Assembly (NCBI RefSeq): GCF_009601025.1
Contig: NZ_WIVE01000004.1
Coordinates: 1 to 64,000 of the forward strand
Length of the DNA stretch: 64,000 nucleotides
Source of the DNA: Roseospira navarrensis
Lineage (GTDB): Bacteria; Pseudomonadota; Alphaproteobacteria; Rhodospirillales; Rhodospirillaceae
Direction of reading: 5' to 3'
A program made the position numbers and the translations under genes. Below the pieces are notes generated by a model that searched no databases, had not been told where the DNA came from, and saw nothing but the letters and a program-made list of their open reading frames with translations. Below, piece by piece: positions 59,022 to 64,000 of the stretch (positions are counted from its first letter, which is position 1; each line of letters opens with the position of its first letter).

Positions 59022-59774
59022 TCAGTGGATGAGAGAGCCTCCGTTCACGTCCACCTCGGTGCCGGTGCAGTAGGCGGACAGGTCGGAGGCCAGGAACAGG
59101 CAGCAGCCGGCCACATCGATGGCGGCGCCGGCGCGGCCCATGGGGATGCCGGACAGCACCGTGTTCAGCATGTCTTCGGTCAGCTTGCCGCCGGTGATGT
59201 CGGTGTCGATGAAGCCGGGGCAGACCGCGTTGACGCGCACGCCGTCCGGCGCCAGTTCGCGCGCCATCGCCTTGGTCAGGCCCAGCACGCCCGCTTTGGC
59301 GGCGGAGTAGTGCGGGCCGCCGAAGATGCCGCCGCCGCGCTGGGCGGAGACGGACGACATGGTGATGATCGATCCGGCCTTGTTCTGGCGCATGTGCGGG
59401 ATGACCGCCTGGCTCATGTACAGGGTGCCGCGCAGGCTGACGTCCGTCACCGCGTCGTAGTCCTGCGGCGTGATGTCCATGACCTTCAGCGGCTGGGTGA
59501 TGCCGGCGTTGGCAACCAGGATGTCGATGCGGCCCCAGCGGCTCATGAGGGAGTCCACGGCAGCCGCACAGGCCGCCTTGTCCACCACGTTGCAGGCCAG
59601 CCCCACGTGGGTCGGACCCAGATCGGCGGCGGCGGCTTCGGCGGCGGCCGCGTCCAGGTCCAGGATCGCGACCGTGGCGCCGTGCTCGGCGAACAGGCGG
59701 GCGGTGGCCTTGCCCAGGCCGCGCGCCGAGGCGGCCCCGGTCACGACGGCGTATCGCCCCTCAAGAAGACCCAT
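59022..59774 (-). CDS. Short-chain dehydrogenase/reductase
   Basis: A 250-residue classical SDR. VVTGAASARGLGKATARLFA binds NAD(P); NAG is in ILVANAGITQP; the catalytic set is Ser in ITMSSVSAQRGGG and YxxxK in PHYSAAKAGVLGLT; the C terminus is TGTEVDVNGGSLIH. Substrate unknown, but its position between a split transketolase and a TRAP transporter suggests it oxidises the imported polyol or sugar acid. I chose the ATG at 59774 because GGAGGGG lies 6 bases upstream; the frame opens at 59792. Confidence 0.9.
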   Translation of the reverse strand: MGLLEGRYAVVTGAASARGLGKATARLFAEHGATVAILDLDAAAAEAAAADLGPTHVGLACNVVDKAACAAAVDSLMSRWGRIDILVANAGITQPLKVMDITPQDYDAVTDVSLRGTLYMSQAVIPHMRQNKAGSIITMSSVSAQRGGGIFGGPHYSAAKAGVLGLTKAMARELAPDGVRVNAVCPGFIDTDITGGKLTEDMLNTVLSGIPMGRAGAAIDVAGCCLFLASDLSAYCTGTEVDVNGGSLIH

Positions 59775-59836
59775 CGAATACCCCTCCATCACGTCGTTCT
59801 CATCGTCGTATCGGCGGGCCGGACGGTCCGACCCAT

Positions 59837-60835
59837 TCAGAGCCAGCCCTTGACCTGCGCAACGACCGCATCCACCGACAGGCCGTAGCGGTCGTGCAGC
59901 GTGGGCAGCGCGCCGGCATCCAGGAAGGCGTCGGGCAGGCCGATCATGCGGAACCCGGCGGGACCGACGCCGCCGCGCAGCGCCGCCCCCGCCACGGCCT
60001 CGCCCAGTCCGCCGACGATGCTGTGGTTCTCGGCCGTCACCACCAGCCGACCGGACTTGGCCAGCGCGGCGAGGATGGTGTCGGTATCGAGCGGTTTGAT
60101 CGTGGGCACGTGCAGCACGCCGGCGTCGGCGATGCCCTCGGCCGCCATGCGCTCGGCGGCGGCCAGCACGCGCATGGTCATCAGGCCGGTGGAGACGAAC
60201 AGCACGTCCGCCCCGTCCCGCAGCAGCGCGGCCTTGCCCAGTTCGAACCGATAGTCGTAGCGGTGCAGCACGCGCGGCACCTGCCCGCGCAGAAGCCGCA
60301 TGTACACCGGACCCTTGTGATCGGCGATCGCGGGCACCGCCTGTTCGATATCCACCGCGTCGCAGGGATCGACGATGGTCAGGTTCGGCATGGCGCGGAA
60401 AATGGCAAGATCGTCGGTCGCCTGATGGCTGGGACCGTACCCGGTCGTCAGACCCGGCAGGGCGCAGACGATCTTGACGTTCAGCGACTCCTCGGCGATG
60501 TCCATGGCCATGAAGTCATAGGCCCGCCGCGAGGCGAACACGGCGTAGGTGGTGGCGAACGGCTGGAAGCCCTCGCGCGCCAGTCCGGCGGCGGCGCCGA
60601 TCAGCACCTGTTCGGCCATGCCCATCTGGTAGAAGCGGTCCGGCATGGCCTGCGCGAAGACGTGCAGATCGGTGTATTTGCTCAGATCGGCGCTCAGGCC
60701 GACGATTTCCGGCCGCTCCCGCGCCAGCGCGACCAGGGCGTGGCCGAAGGGCGCGGCGGTGGTTTCCTGGCCGTCCTCCGCGATGGAGGCGATCATGGCC
60801 GAGGTGGTCAGTCGTTTCTTGCCGGGCGCGCTCAT
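59837..60835 (-). CDS. Transketolase, C-terminal subunit
   Basis: A 332-residue protein matching the pyrimidine-binding and C-terminal domains of transketolase. SADLSKYTDLHVFAQAMPDR, YQMGMAEQVLIGAAAGLARE with catalytic Glu, and GLTTGYGPSHQATDDLAIFR are typical, as is DGADVLFVSTGLMTMRVLAA. It lacks the N-terminal diphosphate-binding domain, which the overlapping upstream gene supplies. Some split pairs act on apulose 4-phosphate (AptAB) rather than pentose phosphates, so the substrate is open. The ATG at 60835 overlaps the partner's stop by 4 bases. Confidence 0.93.
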   Translation of the reverse strand: MSAPGKKRLTTSAMIASIAEDGQETTAAPFGHALVALARERPEIVGLSADLSKYTDLHVFAQAMPDRFYQMGMAEQVLIGAAAGLAREGFQPFATTYAVFASRRAYDFMAMDIAEESLNVKIVCALPGLTTGYGPSHQATDDLAIFRAMPNLTIVDPCDAVDIEQAVPAIADHKGPVYMRLLRGQVPRVLHRYDYRFELGKAALLRDGADVLFVSTGLMTMRVLAAAERMAAEGIADAGVLHVPTIKPLDTDTILAALAKSGRLVVTAENHSIVGGLGEAVAGAALRGGVGPAGFRMIGLPDAFLDAGALPTLHDRYGLSVDAVVAQVKGWL

Positions 60836-61689
60836 GATTGGGGCCTCCCGGCGTCCAACGCCTCCAGGGCCTTGTCCCATTCCTCGGGGGCCACGCGCAC
60901 GAAGTGGGTGACCTCGCGCGTCTCCAGGAAGGGCACGCCCTTGCACATGCGGGTGTCGCAGACGATGACGCGGGGGCGCTCCCCCGGATGCTGGCGCGCG
61001 GCATCGAAGGCGTTGACCAGCGCGGCGATGTCGTTGCCGTCCACGCGCTGGACATGCCAGCCGAAGGCCGCCCACTTGTCGGCCACCGGCTCGGCGCTCA
61101 ACATCTCCGTCGAGGGACCATCGGCCTGCTGGTTGTTGAAATCCACGACGCCGATCAGGTTGTCCAGCCGGTGATGGGCGGCGGACAGGGCGGCTTCCCA
61201 CGTGGCGCCCTCGCCCAGCTCGCCGTCGGACAGCAGCGTGAACACGCGCGCGTCCGACGCCTTGCGCTTCAGGCCCAGCGCCATGCCGACGCCGATGCCC
61301 AGCCCGTGACCGAGCGAGCCGCCGGTGATCTCCATGCCGGGGGTGTAGGCCGCCATCCCGGACATGGGCAGACGGCTGCCATCCGTGCCGTAGGTCTCCA
61401 GCTCGTCCTCGGGCAGAATGCCGGCCTCTATGAGTGCGGCATACAGCGCAATGGCGTAGTGACCGATGGACAGCAAAAAGCGGTCACGATCCTCCCACCG
61501 GGGATCGTTCGCCTCGTACCGCATCGCATGGAAGTAAGAGACGGCGAGGACATCGGCCACGCCCAGCGCCTGACCAATATAACCCTGGCCCTGGACGGCG
61601 CCCATGCGAATGGCGTGGCGTCGAATATTATAGGCCCGCTTGGCCAGATCAATGTTGGACAAACGGGTACTGAGACGTCCGTTCGGCAC
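60832..61689 (-). CDS. Transketolase, N-terminal subunit
   Basis: A 285-residue protein with the thiamine-diphosphate-binding domain of transketolase. HAIRMGAVQGQGYIGQALGV, GMEITGGSLGHGLGIGVGMA, LLSDGELGEGATWEAALSAA near 148-167 as the GDG-type motif (SDG here), and LIGVVDFNNQQADGPS are present. Split subunits often have SDGE at this point. GTG start with AGGGTGG just ahead. First gene of the likely tktN-tktC-SDR-dctPQM transcript, with an operator-like palindrome about 80 bases upstream. Confidence 0.93.
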   Translation of the reverse strand: MPNGRLSTRLSNIDLAKRAYNIRRHAIRMGAVQGQGYIGQALGVADVLAVSYFHAMRYEANDPRWEDRDRFLLSIGHYAIALYAALIEAGILPEDELETYGTDGSRLPMSGMAAYTPGMEITGGSLGHGLGIGVGMALGLKRKASDARVFTLLSDGELGEGATWEAALSAAHHRLDNLIGVVDFNNQQADGPSTEMLSAEPVADKWAAFGWHVQRVDGNDIAALVNAFDAARQHPGERPRVIVCDTRMCKGVPFLETREVTHFVRVAPEEWDKALEALDAGRPQS

Positions 61690-61769
61690 GTTTCCACCCT
61701 TGGTTTTTCATGTCACGGATCACCCTTTCGCGATCCGGCATCTTGATTTGTGGGTGTAATGAGACCGCG

Positions 61770-61783
61770 TTGCGCTATCGCAA
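61770..61783. promoter_or_regulatory. Operator-like palindrome upstream of the split transketolase
   Basis: TTGCG-CTAT-CGCAA is a perfect inverted repeat 81 bases before the GTG of the N-terminal subunit, in an AT-richer stretch. It could be a repressor site; the regulator family is unknown. Confidence 0.35.
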
Positions 61784-62081
61784 ACAAGCCCAATTTGTTG
61801 CGGTGTTTTTAAGCTGAGCTAAAGTCCGACCGGCACGGTTGGGAAACCAGGTGCGCACGCGCAAGGGCGGCACCGCGCGAGCACACGGTCGCGTCCCGCC
61901 TCGTTCAGAGGCAGGCCGGCCGACGGGGCACCGGAGTCCCGGCGCCGGAAAAAGGGGGTCATCACGGAAAATCGGGGAGATCGGCCTTCCTTGGCCTCCG
62001 CGTCGGGTGCAGACCGAACGCCCTCCACTGGCAAGGCGATTTGAGTCACACATCGACGCGTGCCACGGACCGACGAATGTG

Positions 62082-62166
62082 CCGGACGGGGCTTGCAGCC
62101 CCGTCCGGACCGTTTTTCATTGCGATAGGGATGAACGGTCCGGGCGGGAGTGCAACTCCCGCCCGG
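62082..62166. other. Cluster of three overlapping hairpins
   Basis: CCGGACGGGGC-TTGCA-GCCCCGTCCGG (62082-62108), CCGGACCGTT.../...AACGGTCCGG (62105-62114, 62134-62143) and CCGGGCGGGAGT-GCA-ACTCCCGCCCGG (62140-62166) each have perfect stems, and adjacent arms share bases so they cannot all form at once. T5 at 62113-62117 follows the first hairpin, so on the plus strand it could act as a terminator. Confidence 0.6.
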
Positions 62167-62193
62167 CCTCGGGTCTCGCTGCTCCCGTAAGCC

Positions 62194-62297
62194 CCCCTCC
62201 CGACCTCCCCCATGAATGGGGGAGGCGTTCCGGTCCACCAGACGCCAGCCGGACTCTCGGGTGGCCGCTGCGGTCCGGAAACCACGCGACCCCGGAC
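62194..62297 (+). repeat. Composite repeat blocks A and B, copy 2
   Basis: Block A (62194-62238) and block B (62261-62297) match 30961-31005 and 31323-31359. Here they are only 22 bases apart, so this is the compact form. Confidence 0.8.
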
Positions 62298-62342
62298 TCC
62301 CGGGATGAGCCGAAAAAAAGGGGGGCAGACGAACGCCCGGCG

Positions 62343-63272
62343 TCAGCCGTCGGCGGTGATGCGCGCGATCAGTTCGCCCATGACCTGGCGGGCCTTGTCA
62401 TTGGAGATCTGGCAGGTGCCGGCGGCATGGTGCCCGCCGCCGCCGTATTCCAGCATCAGCTCGCCGACGTTCGTGCGCGAGGATCGATCGAAGATCGACT
62501 TGCCCACGGCGAACACGGTGTTCTGCTGCTTCAGGCCCCACAGCACATGCATGGAGATGTTGCACTGCGGATGCAGCGCATAGACCATGAACCGATTGCC
62601 GGCCCAGATGGTCTCTTCCTGGCGCAGGTCCAGGACCACCAGATTGCCATGGACCGTGGCGCAGCGCTGCAGTTGCTCCTTGAAGCGGTCCTGATGCTCC
62701 ATGTAGACATCCACGCGCTCGCGCACGTCCGGCAGATCCAGGATCTCCTCGATGGGATGGCCGACGCAGAAGTCGATGAGCTGCATCATCAGGTCATAGT
62801 TGGAGATGCGGAAGGTCCGGAACCGTCCGAGGCCGGTTCGCGCATCCATGATGAAGTTGAGCAGCTCCCACCCCTTGGGATTGAATACATCGTCCTTTTC
62901 GTATTGGGCCGAATCGGCTTTGTCCACCGCCTCCATCATCTCCGTCGAGACGCGGGAAAAGGTCTCGGTGCCGCCGTAATACTCATACACCACGCGGGCC
63001 GCCGATGGGGCCAGCGGATCGATGATGTGATTCTCCCGCCGGCCGACGCGGATCGTCTCCGACAGGTGATGGTCGAACGCAAGGTGGGCGTGCGGCGAAT
63101 ACGGCAGGTTGGTGGTGATATCCCGTTTCGAGATCTCGACCTTGCCGTCCTGCATGTCCTTCGGATGCACGAACTTGATGTCGTCGATCATGTCGAGTTC
63201 GCGCAGCAGGGCGGCGCACACCAGCCCGTCGAAGTCGCTGCGCGTCACCAGGCGATGCTTTGCACCGGACAT
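62343..63272 (-). CDS. DHH family phosphoesterase
   Basis: A 309-residue DHH/DHHA1 protein. Metal motifs include HRLVTRSDFDGLVCAALL near the N terminus, a later Asp in the VHPKD region, the DHH motif itself in AHLAFDHHLSETIRVG near 72-88, and the DHHA1 signature LEYGGGGHHAAGTCQIS near 280-296. Related enzymes are exopolyphosphatases, oligoribonucleases or cyclic-dinucleotide phosphodiesterases; I cannot say which this is. Starts at 63335 and 63287 are possible, but the ATG at 63272 with GGAGAAT upstream fits best. Confidence 0.85.
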   Translation of the reverse strand: MSGAKHRLVTRSDFDGLVCAALLRELDMIDDIKFVHPKDMQDGKVEISKRDITTNLPYSPHAHLAFDHHLSETIRVGRRENHIIDPLAPSAARVVYEYYGGTETFSRVSTEMMEAVDKADSAQYEKDDVFNPKGWELLNFIMDARTGLGRFRTFRISNYDLMMQLIDFCVGHPIEEILDLPDVRERVDVYMEHQDRFKEQLQRCATVHGNLVVLDLRQEETIWAGNRFMVYALHPQCNISMHVLWGLKQQNTVFAVGKSIFDRSSRTNVGELMLEYGGGGHHAAGTCQISNDKARQVMGELIARITADG

Positions 63273-63505
63273 CCCGCCATTCTCCATTGATGTCGCCGCC
63301 CTCTGTTTTCCCAAACCCCCATATACTTTAGGCATCCACCGGGAGGCAAGCGAGGTTGGACACGCCCGCCACGTTTGCGACCATTTGGCGCAGGTCGGCC
63401 CGGCCCGCCACGCCCTGCGCGGACCCGGCCCGACGCCGGGGCCGCTTGTTGCGGACAGGCGAGCCCGCTACGGTGCGCCAGTCTCCATAGCCCGGGATCC
63501 GCCCG

Positions 63506-63979
63506 ATGACGAGTCGAACCCCATCCTCCGCCCGCGCCCGCCACCCGCGCCGTGTGCTTCGCGCCGGCGTCCTTGTGCTGGCCGTGGCCCTGCCGGCGGC
63601 CTGCGGCCGTCCCTTTGTGGACAGCCGGCGCGAGGCCGGCGATCCGGCCACGGTGGGGTCCTCACGCCCCAGCAAGCCGGTGATCTGCTACGCCAAGGGC
63701 CGGACCTCGCCGGAGGAGGTGGCCGCCATGGCCAATGCGGTTTGCGCGCGGATCGACATGGTCGCCAAGTTCGAACGCGAAGACCTGATGAAGTGCCGGC
63801 TGATGCAGCCCGCGCGGGCCTTCTTCGCCTGCGTTGCCCCGGATGACCCAGGGGCCGGCACGCTGCCGCCCGGCCCGGGCGAGCCGGCCGGCGGGCGCCG
63901 GGGGTCCGGACCGCCTTTGGACACCACGGGCGCCGTTTATCCGGGGGGCGCCTTGCCGGCGCCGCCGCGCCTGCAATAG
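63506..63979 (+). CDS. Unknown secreted or lipoprotein-like protein
   Basis: A 157-residue protein with a basic N terminus, a hydrophobic stretch RAGVLVLAVALPAACGRP (about 19-36) and a Cys at the predicted cleavage point. The PAAC site is a poor lipobox, so either a lipoprotein or an ordinary secreted protein is possible. The conserved-looking core SKPVICYAKGRTSPEEVAAM, NAVCARIDMVAKF and KCRLMQPARAFFACV contains four Cys that could pair. The last 45 residues are Pro/Gly-rich. Function unknown. Confidence 0.6.
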   Translation: MTSRTPSSARARHPRRVLRAGVLVLAVALPAACGRPFVDSRREAGDPATVGSSRPSKPVICYAKGRTSPEEVAAMANAVCARIDMVAKFEREDLMKCRLMQPARAFFACVAPDDPGAGTLPPGPGEPAGGRRGSGPPLDTTGAVYPGGALPAPPRLQ

Positions 63980-64000
63980 CCGAAACATTCTGGTGCAGAA

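Larger units (their letters stand above)
61690..62342. other. Intergenic region with operator-like palindrome, hairpins and a composite repeat
   Basis: About 650 bases without a gene. The first 150 bases are relatively AT-rich and should hold the promoter of the transketolase-TRAP transcript. A hairpin cluster (62082-62166) and copy 2 of the composite repeat (62194-62297) follow. Confidence 0.6.

Noticed and set aside
1-64000. CRISPR array, prophage, integrative element, tRNA or rRNA genes
   Set aside because: I saw no regularly spaced identical repeats, no integrase, transposase or phage structural gene, and no tRNA or rRNA sequence in the intergenic regions.

Overview
This GC-rich window comes from an alphaproteobacterium, most likely a member of the Rhodospirillales or a close relative. 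That placement is inferred from gene families and order: rpmH-rnpA-yidD-yidC-engB-argB, a CheZ-like protein, MmcB, PAS_5 and DUF4743 proteins, a chemoreceptor with a PilZ-like tail, and a DivL-like kinase. It reads as ordinary chromosome. I see no rRNA, tRNA, CRISPR array, integrase or transposase.

Layout. 0.1-6.8 kb: a secreted Cache-like protein, a very long chemoreceptor, an ADP-ribose pyrophosphatase, a hemolysin III-type membrane protein and an orphan sugar-type ABC ATPase. 7-11.8 kb: the translation and membrane-insertion operon, read leftwards from a good sigma70-type promoter in front of rpmH, a 44-codon gene. 11.9-16.8 kb: a rightward run of TVP38-type membrane protein, pyridine nucleotide-disulfide oxidoreductase, oxalyl-CoA-synthetase-like ligase and ketopantoate-reductase-like enzyme. 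17.2-19.7 kb: one reading frame joining about two thirds of acetoacetyl-CoA reductase (PhaB) to a DivL-like PAS kinase. 19.8-30.8 kb: an O-antigen ligase-like protein, a DUF4743 Nudix protein, three unknown proteins, a CheZ-like protein, a YhaO/YhaN (SbcD/SbcC-like) pair and a glutathione transferase.

31.4-45.6 kb: MmcB, a DUF1835-type protein, an FtsK-type translocase with no membrane domain, a PAS_5 protein, a CheB-CheR-PAS-histidine kinase, two unknown proteins, MtgA, an AhpD-like protein behind a hairpin-rich leader, and an APH/P-loop two-domain kinase. 45.6-49.8 kb: repeats and hairpins, a small unknown protein, the divergent Lrp/ald pair and another unknown protein.

49.8-61.7 kb is a catabolic island for a four-carbon sugar acid or related compound. 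It holds otnK-otnC-denD-tkt, a LysR regulator, a TRAP transporter (DctP, DctQ, DctM), an SDR dehydrogenase and a second, split transketolase. Together these could import a sugar acid or polyol, oxidise, phosphorylate and decarboxylate it, and feed the products into central metabolism. The OtnI isomerase expected between DenD and OtnK is not in the window. The right end carries a DHH phosphoesterase and a small secreted protein.

The most notable items are the in-frame phaB-divL fusion, the soluble FtsK with an unfamiliar N-terminal domain, the structured leader before the AhpD-like gene, and two families of dispersed palindromic repeats.
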